The notes: a model not told the origin generated them from the letters alone. A stretch of 64,000 nt of DNA from CAYSCS01 sp964429695 (GCA_964429695.1 CAYSCS010000021.1:24483-88482); one strand, 5' to 3'; shown: positions 43,881 through 52,257, counted from the stretch's first letter. Numbers and translations: made by a program.

Positions 43881-44882
43881 TCAAAAATTAAAGGCAACTT
43901 GAACCGTTAAAGTGTTATCCTTGAGTTCAACCTCTTTTTCTCTGTTTAAATCATATTCAAGCTTAAGGAGAATATTCTGCGTGGCCATATAGATAAGTCC
44001 CAGACCCCAGCGCCTTTTGTGGAGAGAAATACCTTCTCCAGGATTAGACGGACTCTGAAACCCCTGACCATGAAACATATCTTCGTAATCCAATCTTTGA
44101 TAGCTCAACACGGACCGAATTCTTCCTAAATCAAAAGAGGCTTGAATGAAATATCCTTCTATTGTGCCTTCTTCAAATCCTTCGGGGTTTTCCCCTCTTG
44201 TCTTTACGTATTCAAAGAGAAAAAGAAATCCTTCTGAAAGCCATCTTAAATCAGCCCCAAGAAGGCTAAGCTCCCGCTTATTTTCTTCATCATACATTCC
44301 CCGATAATATGAAAACCCAAAATCAAGCCCCCTGCTTGGCGAAAGAGCAAGCCTTCCACCTTTCCCTTTATCTGAATTGTTATCGCTGAATTGCTGTCCA
44401 TCTTTAAAATAGGGACCTTCCTGGCTTCCGTTCCCCAAGTAGCCAGAATACATAAACCAGCCCAATCTTCCTTCAATCAAAACGCCAATCTCTCTCCAGC
44501 TCGAAGGGTATGCATTTTCCAGGGGAAGAGGGGGATTGATGAGCAATGTCTCATGCGCTCTGTTTGCCTGATTGTAGCGACCGAAAGGAACAAGATAGAC
44601 ACCGAAAAGAAGAGAGAAAGCCTCAGAAGGCTTTAATCTTAACCAGCCTTGCTCAACCTCAATCCTTTCCGCGCTCTTGAATCTCACTTCAGCCAGATAA
44701 TTAATCCTTGAAGTAAGCTCTCCAGAAAAGAAAATCCCCAAGGAAAGATTCCTAAAGCTTCCTCCCGAAAATTCTGCTTCCCCTTTTATGAAGTCGAAGG
44801 AAAGGTAACCGTTGGTCTTCACTTGAGCCTGGAGAATTGAAAGCGGAAAGAGAAGAATAATGATTATTCTTTTAATCTTCAT
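43881..44882 (-). CDS. outer-membrane porin-like barrel
   Basis: A 333-residue protein with a clear signal peptide (MKIKRIIIILLFPLSILQAQ, cleavage after AQ), then alternating strands: TNGYLSFDFIKGEAEF, SRINYLAEVRFKSAERIEVE, WLRLKPSEAFSLLFGVYLVP and a final strand LTVQVAFNF with terminal Phe. The conserved order (elongated strand, PFGRYN, LENAYPSSWREIGV loop) recalls phosphate-selective porin O/P-type proteins. Its ATG overlaps the stop of the rubredoxin-reductase-like gene by ATGA, an unexpected pairing. The transported solute is unknown. Confidence 0.75.
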   Translation of the reverse strand: MKIKRIIIILLFPLSILQAQVKTNGYLSFDFIKGEAEFSGGSFRNLSLGIFFSGELTSRINYLAEVRFKSAERIEVEQGWLRLKPSEAFSLLFGVYLVPFGRYNQANRAHETLLINPPLPLENAYPSSWREIGVLIEGRLGWFMYSGYLGNGSQEGPYFKDGQQFSDNNSDKGKGGRLALSPSRGLDFGFSYYRGMYDEENKRELSLLGADLRWLSEGFLFLFEYVKTRGENPEGFEEGTIEGYFIQASFDLGRIRSVLSYQRLDYEDMFHGQGFQSPSNPGEGISLHKRRWGLGLIYMATQNILLKLEYDLNREKEVELKDNTLTVQVAFNF

Positions 44883-46081
44883 AAAACTGAAAAATCGAAA
44901 TCCTCTTCAAAAAGAGAATCCTTCCATTTCCCAAGATTTTTCCTTTGAGTAACTAAGCGAACTATCTCATCTACTCCCTTTTTCGTTCCCATCCAAATGG
45001 CTCCTACAGCCTCACCATCTTGAAGGACGATCTTCTTGTAGATTCCTTTATCCTGTTCCTCTCGGACTAATTCTTCATAAGAATTCCCTTCTGGAGTGAC
45101 TACTCCCACCGATGTCACATAAAGGCCTGCTATTTTCAGGGTGTTAGAGGGAATTGTTCCCTCGTAGGCTTTTTTCTCACCTGCAATGTTCAGGGCAGCC
45201 ACTCGTGCCTGGGAAAATGAGGCAGGGATTATACCGTAAGACTTCCCTCTGTGCTCAATGTTATCTCCTGCGGCAAAAATCTTGGGATTACTCGTAGTCA
45301 GGAAATCATCCACAATTATTCCCTTATTTATGTTTAGCCCACCTTCTTTCGCCAGGCGAAGCTCAGAGCGTATCCCTGAAGCAAAGATAACCACCTGAGC
45401 CTCAAGCTCTCCTCCATTCTTAAACCTTACAGCCTTGACCCTCTCTTCACCCACGATTTCCTCTGTCGCGAGCTCAAGGTGGACTTTTATGCCCAAGTTC
45501 TCAATTTGTTCCTTGAGAAGAGAAGCACCTCTTGAATCGAGCTGCCGGGGGAGGAGTCTATTAAAAAACTCAACCACTTCGACTTCATATCCCCGGAAAT
45601 TAATGGCCCTTGCCACCTCAAGGCCAAGTATGCCTCCCCCAATTATGACTACCCTTCTTGAATCTTTAAGAGATTCGAGAATCGCTAAGGCATCATCCAA
45701 GGTCCTCAGAGTAAACACCCCTACCCTCTCCACTCCTTTCAGCAGAGGGAGAAAAGCTCGAGAACCAGTGGCAAGGAGGAGGGCGTCGTATTTCTCTTTT
45801 CTTCCCTCCTCAAGCTCTATTTCCTGAGTGTCGGGAAAAATCTTCCTTACGGGTCTGGCGAGATGAAGATTTATTTTTTGCTCAAGGTACCATCCTTCTG
45901 GAAAGGCAAAAATCTTCTCCTGGGGGAGATTCCCTGCCAGGAATTCAATCAAATTGGGTCGAGGATAATATCTGTGCTTCTCTTCAGCATAAATATCTAT
46001 CTCAATCTCTTTACTAATCTCCCGCAGAGTCTTGGCTGCAATTGTCCCTGCCAGCCCATTTCCCGCGATGATGACTCTCAT
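44879..46081 (-). CDS. FAD-dependent NAD(P)H:rubredoxin oxidoreductase-like protein
   Basis: A 400-residue pyridine-nucleotide-disulfide-type flavoprotein. The FAD Rossmann motif GNGLAGTIAAKTLRE lies at the very N-terminus, the NAD(P)H motif GGGILGLEVARAINFRGYEV at about 147-166, and the second FAD motif KIFAAGDNIEHRGKSYG at about 270. No CxxxxC disulfide is seen, so it belongs with ferredoxin/rubredoxin or nitrite reductase-type members. The frame is open 25 codons further upstream, but ATG 46081, after AAGGAG, is the right start because the Rossmann fold begins there. It directly follows a rubredoxin gene (20 bases), so rubredoxin is its likely electron acceptor. Confidence 0.88.
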   Translation of the reverse strand: MRVIIAGNGLAGTIAAKTLREISKEIEIDIYAEEKHRYYPRPNLIEFLAGNLPQEKIFAFPEGWYLEQKINLHLARPVRKIFPDTQEIELEEGRKEKYDALLLATGSRAFLPLLKGVERVGVFTLRTLDDALAILESLKDSRRVVIIGGGILGLEVARAINFRGYEVEVVEFFNRLLPRQLDSRGASLLKEQIENLGIKVHLELATEEIVGEERVKAVRFKNGGELEAQVVIFASGIRSELRLAKEGGLNINKGIIVDDFLTTSNPKIFAAGDNIEHRGKSYGIIPASFSQARVAALNIAGEKKAYEGTIPSNTLKIAGLYVTSVGVVTPEGNSYEELVREEQDKGIYKKIVLQDGEAVGAIWMGTKKGVDEIVRLVTQRKNLGKWKDSLFEEDFDFSVL

Positions 46082-46101
46082 CTTTCTCTCCTTATGGACA
46101 T

Positions 46102-46263
46102 TCAGGAGATTTTTTGGAAAAACTCCTTGCCCACTCCACACTGAGGACAGACCCAATCTTCGGGTAAGGATTCAAAGGCTGTTCCGGGGGGAATACCGTG
46201 CTCAGGGTCCCCTTTTTCAGGGTCATATATGTAGCCACATGCCGTACATTCCCATTTTTCCAA
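46102..46263 (-). CDS. rubredoxin
   Basis: A 53-residue rubredoxin: MEKWECTACGYIYDPEKG, then PEDWVCPQCGVGKEFF, with the four iron-binding cysteines at 6, 9, 39 and 42 in the standard CxxC...CxxC spacing. It starts at TTG 46263 with AGGAGA seven bases upstream. It carries one electron from the adjacent flavoprotein to acceptors, probably the rubrerythrin/ferritin-like proteins encoded upstream and in the 33 kb region. A longer ORF in another frame covers this stretch and hides the gene. Confidence 0.95.
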   Translation of the reverse strand: MEKWECTACGYIYDPEKGDPEHGIPPGTAFESLPEDWVCPQCGVGKEFFQKIS

Positions 46264-46312
46264 TTTCTTTTCTCCTTTAAAAATATTTTACTAAAAAACC
46301 TTCCCCTGATCT

Positions 46313-46768
46313 TCAATATTCCTTATCGAGAACCTCTCTCTCATACTCTTTTTCAAGCTTCAGCTTGTGAGACTTCTCCTGACTCACAAGAAAATCAAGT
46401 AACTTTCTTAGTTCCTTTCCTCTCGCCTTCCTTCTCATCTTGGAATATATCTCCACTGCTTTCTGCTCCTTCTTTGCAGCCAGAATTAAAAGGTCCTGGA
46501 AGGTCATCGACTCATGCGCAGGCTCTTCGAGAAGATAATCGCTTATCTTAAGGTCAATAACTTCCTCATTCTCAGAGGCCATAACCTTCTCTTTCGTTAT
46601 CTCTTCAAGAAGCTTCTTATGATTTTTCTCTTCCTCTTGAAGCTCCTTGAGCAGCGAAACAAGGCCCGGCGTCTTTGCCTTCTCAATCATCGTCCCATAA
46701 GACTTTATGGCTTCCTCCTCTCTTTTAATGGCAAAATTTAGGACTTCTTTGAAGGTTGTCCTCTTCAA
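46313..46768 (-). CDS. ferritin-like di-iron protein
   Basis: A 151-residue two-repeat ferritin-like protein. NFAIKREEEAIKSYGTM and LQEEEKNHKKLLEEI form one helix pair, and AAKKEQKAVEIYSKM with SQEKSHKLKLEKEY the second. Glu and His residues sit in the ExxH positions expected for a rubrerythrin-type di-iron site. It starts at TTG 46768, preceded by GGAGG. It is first in an apparent operon with rubredoxin (49 bases downstream), the flavoprotein reductase and a porin, so peroxide or oxygen reduction with NAD(P)H as donor is the likely purpose. Confidence 0.85.
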   Translation of the reverse strand: MKRTTFKEVLNFAIKREEEAIKSYGTMIEKAKTPGLVSLLKELQEEEKNHKKLLEEITKEKVMASENEEVIDLKISDYLLEEPAHESMTFQDLLILAAKKEQKAVEIYSKMRRKARGKELRKLLDFLVSQEKSHKLKLEKEYEREVLDKEY

Positions 46769-46884
46769 TTTTTCCTCCCTCTCTCAAACACAGATTTCCT
46801 TCCTGCTTCAAATGATATCCTGATTTTTAACGCGAAAGAATTTCTTATTATAGTTTAAGTAGCCAGAGGTTTCAATAAAAGAAT

Positions 46885-47745
46885 TCATTTTTTCTCCCTC
46901 ATCTTTTTCGAAACTTCGAAAACCTGACAGGAAGGGCAGAAAAAAGAGCTCCTCTGCCCTAACAAGCGCCTTTCAATCTTCTTCCCGCAGCAAAGGCAGG
47001 GGAGTGATTGCCTTCCATAGACCTTATGTTCATCCTGAAAGCTTCCTTCTTTTCCTTCATCGTTTCTGAAATTTCGAACCGAGGAGCCTCCTTTTTTGAC
47101 TGCTATTCCCAGAATATCCCTCATCGCCAGCCAGAGTCTTTTGAGCTCCTTGAGACTTAGGGAGGAAACCGGTGTAAAGGGATTTATCCTGGCTTGAAAT
47201 AGAATTTCATCTGCATATATGTTTCCAATTCCTGCGATAAACCTCTGGTTGAGGAGTAAACTCTTTATTCTTGCCTTTCTTCTCTCAAAAAGCCTCTTGA
47301 ATTTAGGGAAATCAAGGCTTAGTGGTTCTGGACCAAGCTTCTTGAGGTCGTCTAAAAAGAAGGAATCTTTTTTGAAAAATATTTTCAAAAAACCAAATTT
47401 TCGAACATCTCTAAAACGAAGCTCCTTCTCTTGCCTTTTAAACGAGATTATAAGGTGGGTATGTTTATCGAGGGGCTGAGGCTGAGGACAAAAGACTAAC
47501 TGTCCCGTCATTTTAAGGTGAAAAAGTATGCTCACCCCGCCCTCGCAATCGATGAGAATCATCTTCCCTCTTCTTTGGACCTGTAGAACTCTTCTTGTTT
47601 TTAACTCATCTGGAGGAAGAGAATTTCCTTTTTTTAGAGGCTTCAAAAGATGAGGGGAAAGAAGTTTCAAAGATTCAATCTCAAGACCTCTCAGTTTTGC
47701 ATCAAGGCTGCGGGCTATTGTTTCAACCTCTGGAAGTTCAGGCAC
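46885..47745 (-). CDS. mutM: formamidopyrimidine-DNA glycosylase
   Basis: Bifunctional DNA glycosylase/AP lyase of 286 residues removing 8-oxoguanine and ring-opened purines. The catalytic N-terminus PELPEVETIARSL follows a GTG start (47745); after Met removal Pro is the nucleophile and Glu3 the general acid. The C-terminal zinc finger CLCCGKKIERRLLGQRSSFF followed by CPSC is complete, and IGNIYADEILFQARINP matches the helix-two-turn-helix. Length is normal. It diverges from the DUF6677-like gene across an 83-base gap, which must hold both promoters. Confidence 0.96.
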   Translation of the reverse strand: MPELPEVETIARSLDAKLRGLEIESLKLLSPHLLKPLKKGNSLPPDELKTRRVLQVQRRGKMILIDCEGGVSILFHLKMTGQLVFCPQPQPLDKHTHLIISFKRQEKELRFRDVRKFGFLKIFFKKDSFFLDDLKKLGPEPLSLDFPKFKRLFERRKARIKSLLLNQRFIAGIGNIYADEILFQARINPFTPVSSLSLKELKRLWLAMRDILGIAVKKGGSSVRNFRNDEGKEGSFQDEHKVYGRQSLPCLCCGKKIERRLLGQRSSFFCPSCQVFEVSKKMREKK

Positions 47746-47828
47746 GAAAGGATTCTACTTCAGGGACGAGGTAAAGTAAATTCTTCTTGATTTAAATCCT
47801 CTTTTCTATTATCATCTTTTCTTAAAAA

Positions 47829-48197
47829 ATGCGGATTAGGTCAACATTCTACCTCGTCCTAGGATGGCTGGTACCAGGACTCGGTCATATCTCGCTTAAA
47901 AAATTCGGTAGAGGCATAATCTTCTTCATCTGCATCTCCGCCATGACTGCCCTGGGGATATACATGGGAGGGAAGATCTATTCCTTCCAGAGCGAGAATC
48001 CCCTTACAATCCTCGCTTTCTTTTCAGACCTGGGAAACGGGATCGTCTTTATTCTTTCCAAGATTTTTAATCTTGGATTGGGTAAAATGGAAAGGGTAAC
48101 CTTTGAATTCGGCACAGCCTATATCGCTGGCGCGGGCCTTTTAAACTACCTCATAGCCATTGATGCCTATGACATAGCCTCAGGAAAAAAGAAATGA
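47829..48197 (+). CDS. DUF6677-like membrane protein
   Basis: A 122-residue inner-membrane protein with about four hydrophobic segments. It begins LGWLVPGLGHISLKKFGRGI, a signature I associate with DUF6677-type proteins of Acidobacteriota and relatives; the segment FEFGTAYIAGAGLLNYLIAI precedes the end, DAYDIASGKKK. Function unknown. It overlaps a 59-residue membrane ORF by ATGA, and both lie upstream of ftsEX after a gap of about 235 bases. Confidence 0.75.
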   Translation: MRIRSTFYLVLGWLVPGLGHISLKKFGRGIIFFICISAMTALGIYMGGKIYSFQSENPLTILAFFSDLGNGIVFILSKIFNLGLGKMERVTFEFGTAYIAGAGLLNYLIAIDAYDIASGKKK

Positions 48198-48373
48198 TAT
48201 TTAAAAGCCATCTCATCTCCATGGTCATCTACTCTTTCTTCGTGTGTGTGGTCCTTTCTCTTATCCGAAGAGAGGGGAAAAAAGAGCGGATAAAATATGG
48301 ACTCTCCCTCTTCCTCATCATGGTTGGAGGGGCATTAATCTTTGGCTGGTTTATGTATCTTTTTGTCCTCTAA
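48194..48373 (+). CDS. 59-residue membrane protein
   Basis: ORF from ATG 48194, overlapping the previous stop by ATGA, to TAA 48371-48373. Two hydrophobic helices (LISMVIYSFFVCVVLSLI, then LFLIMVGGALIFGWFMYLFV) are joined by a basic/acidic loop RREGKKERIK, predicting both ends outside or periplasmic. No family was recognised. The coupled start with the DUF6677-like gene argues that it is real and that the two products act together. Confidence 0.7.
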   Translation: MIFKSHLISMVIYSFFVCVVLSLIRREGKKERIKYGLSLFLIMVGGALIFGWFMYLFVL

Positions 48374-48472
48374 AACCTTTACCTCTTTATCACTTTCAAT
48401 TCTTTGCGAAAAGATAAAAGAGCCGATTTTAAGTATCCTCTATTTTTAATCGCGGATTACTGTGCTATAATC

Positions 48473-48481
48473 CATTCCTCA
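48473..48481 (+). promoter_or_regulatory. extended -10 promoter for ftsEX
   Basis: TGCTATAAT gives a perfect -10 (48476-48481) with the extended TG. The -35 position (48453-48458, TTTTTA) is poor, as is common for extended -10 promoters. The leader to ftsE is about 120 bases. Confidence 0.5.
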
Positions 48482-48608
48482 GAAGATGGAAACCAAAAAT
48501 TTTAGAGCCAGACTCGAAACAAGGGGATAGAAGAAGTTTCTGGAAAAAAGTAAGAAAAGCTATTCCAGGAATGGCTCTTAGAGAGTAAAGCTTGGAATTG
48601 AGGAAGTA

Positions 48609-49274
48609 ATGATTGAGCTCTATCATATCTGGAAACAGTACGAACCTCCAAACTGGGCTCTTTCTGATATAACCCTCGAGATTAGAGATGGAGATTTTTA
48701 TTTCGTTACTGGACCCAGTGGTTCCGGAAAAACAACTCTGCTCAAGATTATCTTCCGGGAATTAATCCCTACTCAAGGTCAAATTCTCATAGACGGGGTA
48801 AACATCCTCAGAATCCCAGACCACAAAATATATAAATTAAGAAGAAAAATTGGCATCGTCTTTCAGGATTTTAGACTCCTTTTTCACAGAAGAGTCTTCG
48901 ACAACGTGGCCATTGTCCTTCAGGTCCTTGGAATTTCAAGGAAGGAATTAAGGAGAAGAGTCTTCAACGCCTTGAGGATGGTGAACCTTCATCATAAGAT
49001 GTGGGAATACCCGGCTCATCTCTCATATGGAGAGCAGCAGAGGGTGGCAATTGCCCGCGCAGTGGTCAATAATCCGAAAATCCTCCTCGCCGATGAACCA
49101 ACAGGTAATCTTGACCCTGAGCTTGCCTTTGAGATAATGGAACTCTTCAAAGAGATTAATCGCCAGGGGACAACGGTCATTGTCGGGACTCACGATAGAG
49201 AGCTAATTCGTCATTTCGGGAATAAAATCATCTTTCTCTATAAAGGGAAATTAATCAAGAAGGAAGAACTCTAA
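48609..49274 (+). CDS. ftsE: cell-division ABC protein FtsE
   Basis: ATPase of 221 residues that, with FtsX, regulates peptidoglycan hydrolases at the division septum. Walker A is GPSGSGKTT, the signature LSYGEQQRVAIARAVV, Walker B ILLADEPTGNLD, and the switch VIVGTHDRE. The start is ATG 48609, after GAGGAAG. The Q-loop segment GIVFQDFRLLFHRRVFDNVA with HRRVFDNV is typical of FtsE. The stop TAA overlaps the inferred ftsX start by one base. Confidence 0.95.
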   Translation: MIELYHIWKQYEPPNWALSDITLEIRDGDFYFVTGPSGSGKTTLLKIIFRELIPTQGQILIDGVNILRIPDHKIYKLRRKIGIVFQDFRLLFHRRVFDNVAIVLQVLGISRKELRRRVFNALRMVNLHHKMWEYPAHLSYGEQQRVAIARAVVNNPKILLADEPTGNLDPELAFEIMELFKEINRQGTTVIVGTHDRELIRHFGNKIIFLYKGKLIKKEEL

Positions 49275-50167
49275 TTTTTCAGAAAATCAAGTACTACCTC
49301 GAAGAAACAGGAGCCAGTCTCTGGCAGTATCGAGTCCGCTACTTCTTCTCTATCACCATCATTTGTCTCTCCTTCCTGATTCTGGGTATCTTTCTTTCCC
49401 TCGCCAATAATCTGCGCCGCACAGCGCATGAAATCTCAAAAGATATGGCTGTTGTTTTTTTTCTGGAAAAAGGTCTCCCCTCGGAGAAAATTAAGATGAT
49501 TGAAAATAAACTCAAGGAATATAAAGAGGTAAAAATCATTGAAGTCATAACTCCTGAGAAAGCTCTGGCAAAATTCAAGATGAAATTTCCTGAGCTTAGA
49601 GGAATCGTAGATAACCTCGCAGGAAATCCCTTCCCGGCTTCCATCGAAGTAACGCTCAAAGAGAATATCATCTCTTCAGAGGCAAAAAAATTCCTCGAAG
49701 AAACGGGTAAAATTGAGGGCATCGAAGATGTTCAATACTCCAGGGAATGGGTGGAAAAGATGGAATCGCTTAGCCGGGTCTCAACGGCTGTGGGATTTTT
49801 CCTGGGCGGAATACTCATTCTTGCCTCCTTTTTTATCATCTCAAACGTAATCAAGCTCAACGTAATTGCCAGAAGAGAGGAGATAGAAATTCTCCGCCTA
49901 ATCGGAGCAAAAAATTCATTCATCCGCATCCCCTTCCTCCTTGAAGGGATAGTCCTGGGCACAGCAGGTGGGCTTCTTGCTCTTCTCCTCCTTTTTGTGC
50001 TGATAACACTCTTTCCTCTTTATCTCGGTGCTTCACTCGGCGCCCTTCAGGAAATCTTAAGCTTCGAGTACCTGACACTTTCGCAGAGCATGATTCTCCT
50101 TGTGGGAGGTGCCTTAATCGGCTTTTTTGGAAGCCTTACTTCCCTTTCAAGATTCCTGAAGATATAA
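49274..50167 (+). CDS. ftsX: cell-division protein FtsX, apparently starting at ATT
   Basis: A 297-residue permease-like protein. The first in-frame ATG (49445) lies after transmembrane helix 1, so it cannot be the true start. Upstream, in frame and open, are the expected cytoplasmic tail KIKYYLEETGASLWQYRVRY and helix FSITIICLSFLILGIFLSL. The only plausible initiation codon is ATT at 49274, whose A is the last base of the ftsE stop (TAATT); AGGAAG lies about eight bases before it. The remaining protein has the periplasmic domain (about 60-175) and three C-terminal helices with ARREEIEILRLIGAKNSFIR. With ATT the length is normal for FtsX. Confidence 0.88.
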   Translation: MFQKIKYYLEETGASLWQYRVRYFFSITIICLSFLILGIFLSLANNLRRTAHEISKDMAVVFFLEKGLPSEKIKMIENKLKEYKEVKIIEVITPEKALAKFKMKFPELRGIVDNLAGNPFPASIEVTLKENIISSEAKKFLEETGKIEGIEDVQYSREWVEKMESLSRVSTAVGFFLGGILILASFFIISNVIKLNVIARREEIEILRLIGAKNSFIRIPFLLEGIVLGTAGGLLALLLLFVLITLFPLYLGASLGALQEILSFEYLTLSQSMILLVGGALIGFFGSLTSLSRFLKI

Positions 50168-50468
50168 ATAGATTTCATCCCCAATTTATCTAAGCAAAAA
50201 GCGAATGATCGAAACCTGACATGAGTCTCAAAATTAACTTCGTGAATTACCGGAGCGATAAGCCTTAATATTCTTAAGCCTTAATATTCTCTACAAGATA
50301 AATAATATCTTGCTCATTCCTTTCCTCAGTCACGGTTAACAACCTGCCCTTCTTCCTTCCGCTTTGAGCAGAATCTTAACTTATTTATTCTCAAATAAAC
50401 GTGGAGTGCCTATGAAAATAATGTTAAGAGTTAAGACTTAGGAGGGGAAGAATGAAATAGATTGGGTG
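50168..50468. other. intergenic region between ftsX and nfi
   Basis: Convergent gap without a gene. It contains the 16-base tandem repeat at 50259-50290, AT-rich DNA, and no convincing terminator. Confidence 0.5.
50259..50290. repeat. perfect 16-base tandem duplication
   Basis: TAAGCCTTAATATTCT occurs twice head to tail (50259-50274 and 50275-50290). Probably a slippage duplication in the intergenic DNA. Confidence 0.8.
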
Positions 50469-51116
50469 TTAAAGGGTTTGAGGAGAGAATACTCTCTGAG
50501 CTCTAAGATGGGCTATCCTAAGAGGCTCTGGTATCCTGAATCTTGAGGACTCAAGCACCATCTTTGTTGAGATTGAGAAATCTGTCCTGTGTCCGGGGGA
50601 AACAAAAACTGGTTTCACCCCTGAGCGAGTTCGAACGCATACCCCAACCTTCTCATTCTTTTCGTTTCGAAAAATTGTCATTGAGCCTTTCTTCAGGGCA
50701 GGAGCCCTGTAGGGAAAGAAAGCAGATTTTGCACAGCCTATGGTAGGGATATCAAGGAGCACTCCCACATAAGAAGCAAGCCCCATCTTCCTGGGATGCG
50801 CTATTCCGTTTCCATCCACAAGCGTCACATCCGGCAAATTCCGAATTTTCCTGAAAGCTGCAAAAAAAGAGGGCGCCTCCCTCAGGGATAAAAAGCCAGG
50901 AATATAGGGAACCTTTAACTCACAAACCGCAACCGAGCTCTCAACGAGTTTAAGGCTCAAGGCATCGAGTACGACGATGCACGAAGCAATTCTTTTTTTC
51001 TCAAGGTCGTAGCTAAAATCAGCCCCAGCGATTAGCCTCACCTCCCTCCCTTCCCATTCCAGAATTAGACGAGTGGCAAGCCGCAACTGAGCAAGCGCTG
51101 CCTTTCTGAGGTCCAT
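50469..51116 (-). CDS. nfi: endonuclease V
   Basis: Deoxyinosine-directed endonuclease of 215 residues. IAGADFSYDLEKKRIASCIV carries the first metal-binding Asp, YIPGFLSLREAPSFFAAFRK the wedge/active-site Glu region, and VTLVDGNGIAHPRKMGLASY the second catalytic Asp and His. GCAKSAFFPY and VFVSPGHRTDFSIS follow as in the family. Catalytic residues all appear intact. The start is ATG 51116. It is a single gene, divergent from the rodZ-like gene across a 338-base gap. Confidence 0.94.
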   Translation of the reverse strand: MDLRKAALAQLRLATRLILEWEGREVRLIAGADFSYDLEKKRIASCIVVLDALSLKLVESSVAVCELKVPYIPGFLSLREAPSFFAAFRKIRNLPDVTLVDGNGIAHPRKMGLASYVGVLLDIPTIGCAKSAFFPYRAPALKKGSMTIFRNEKNEKVGVCVRTRSGVKPVFVSPGHRTDFSISTKMVLESSRFRIPEPLRIAHLRAQRVFSPQTL

Positions 51117-51417
51117 TCTATTTTTATTTTAGCCTATTAAGAAAATACGGGAAATAATTAATCTCATTGATACCTTGTAAGTTCAGATTATAATCTAAGG
51201 CACAAACCCTAACCATTTTTCTAAATTTCCCTGCGTATGGCTTGGGAAAGGAAACTCGGAAGATGTCATTTAAAGTTCGAAACTGAGCCCTTTTTTTAGG
51301 TTTGAAAAGTCAACACCTTAAGATAAATTCTTCACCCAGAGGGAATGGATGGAGCATATTCACAAGCGCTCCTGAAGCTAGCAAGTCAAGGGTCTTTTTC
51401 GAAAGAAACTCGTAAGA
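51117..51417. other. divergent intergenic region between nfi and the rodZ-like gene
   Basis: No gene seen. A TATAAT embedded in AGATTATAATCT (about 51186-51197) is a small palindrome that could serve as a -10 in either direction; no matching -35 is clear. The rodZ-like promoter lies at the right end. Confidence 0.4.
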
Positions 51418-51446
51418 TTGACATGATTTTTTTCTTGGCATAAAAT
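51418..51446 (+). promoter_or_regulatory. strong sigma-70-type promoter, nearly leaderless
   Basis: Perfect TTGACA (51418-51423), a 17-base spacer and TAAAAT (51441-51446). The expected start at about 51452-51454 coincides with the ATG at 51455, and no Shine-Dalgarno precedes that ATG. The message is therefore probably leaderless. Confidence 0.65.
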
Positions 51447-51454
51447 CCAAAACA

Positions 51455-52237
51455 ATGGCATCCATCGGGCAAGAGCTCAAGAGAGAACGCGAATTAAGGG
51501 GTATCTCTATAAAAGAGATTGCAGACACAACCAAAATAAACCTGAAGTTTTTAAAAGCCCTTGAAGAGGACCAATTAGAGATTCTCCCTGGAAAATTTTT
51601 TACGAAAGGCATAATCCGCGCCTATGCAAGGTGCCTCGGTTTGGACGAGGATTCGGTGCTTAATAAGTATCTAGAGACAATGCTCGAGAGCAAACAGAAC
51701 TTAGAAGAAGAGCATAGAGAAAAAAAGGGTTCTCCTGAAGCAAAGAGAAGAATGAGAAAAATAAAGCCCCTCTTCTTAATCTTTGCTGCTTTAATCTTGC
51801 TTACTTCATTAATCTTCTTAGTAGCAAGGAAAAAAGAAACCTCGCTCCCCCAGAAAATGCAACCCGCTTCTCTTTCCATCCAAGAAGAAGCTGAGCCTCC
51901 CCTTCCTTCAAACCCCCCGCAGGAAACTGAGCTCGTGGGAGAAGAGAAGGAGATTTTGCTCAAGCTCAATTTTAAGGAGAGGACATGGATCCAGGTTTAT
52001 GCGGATGGAGAGCTCAAGCTTGACGGGATAAGGATTGCTGGCGAAGAGTTCGAAATCAAAGCCCAGAAAGAATTGCTTATTAACCTCGGAAACGCAGGAG
52101 GTCTCACTTACACTCTCAATGAGAAAAACGGAAAGCCATTCGGCGCAAGAGGAGCGGTGGTTAAAAACATAAAAATAACGCTTGAAAACTATAAAGATTT
52201 CCTAGAGGATGAAAATAAGGTTGAAGAAAATAACTGA
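51455..52237 (+). CDS. RodZ-like helix-turn-helix membrane protein
   Basis: A 260-residue protein with the RodZ layout. An N-terminal Xre-type helix-turn-helix (ELKRERELRGISIKEIADTT and NLKFLKALEEDQLEILPG, residues 5-45) precedes a basic linker, one transmembrane helix (LFLIFAALILLTSLIFLVAR, about 107-126), a Pro/Glu-rich spacer and a C-terminal DUF4115-like beta domain (RTWIQVYADGELKLDGIRIA onward). RodZ links MreB filaments to the wall-synthesis machinery; members of this type may alternatively act as regulators. It is followed after 20 bases by the NtrY-like kinase. The promoter places transcription at the ATG. Confidence 0.8.
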   Translation: MASIGQELKRERELRGISIKEIADTTKINLKFLKALEEDQLEILPGKFFTKGIIRAYARCLGLDEDSVLNKYLETMLESKQNLEEEHREKKGSPEAKRRMRKIKPLFLIFAALILLTSLIFLVARKKETSLPQKMQPASLSIQEEAEPPLPSNPPQETELVGEEKEILLKLNFKERTWIQVYADGELKLDGIRIAGEEFEIKAQKELLINLGNAGGLTYTLNEKNGKPFGARGAVVKNIKITLENYKDFLEDENKVEENN

Positions 52238-52257
52238 AGAATCTAAAGATTTTTGAG

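Noticed and set aside
46092..46316. Minus-strand ORF of 74 codons
   Set aside because: A different frame over the same bases encodes a textbook rubredoxin with its own ribosome-binding site.
50259..50290. CRISPR-like repeat
   Set aside because: Only two adjacent copies with no spacer; a simple tandem duplication.
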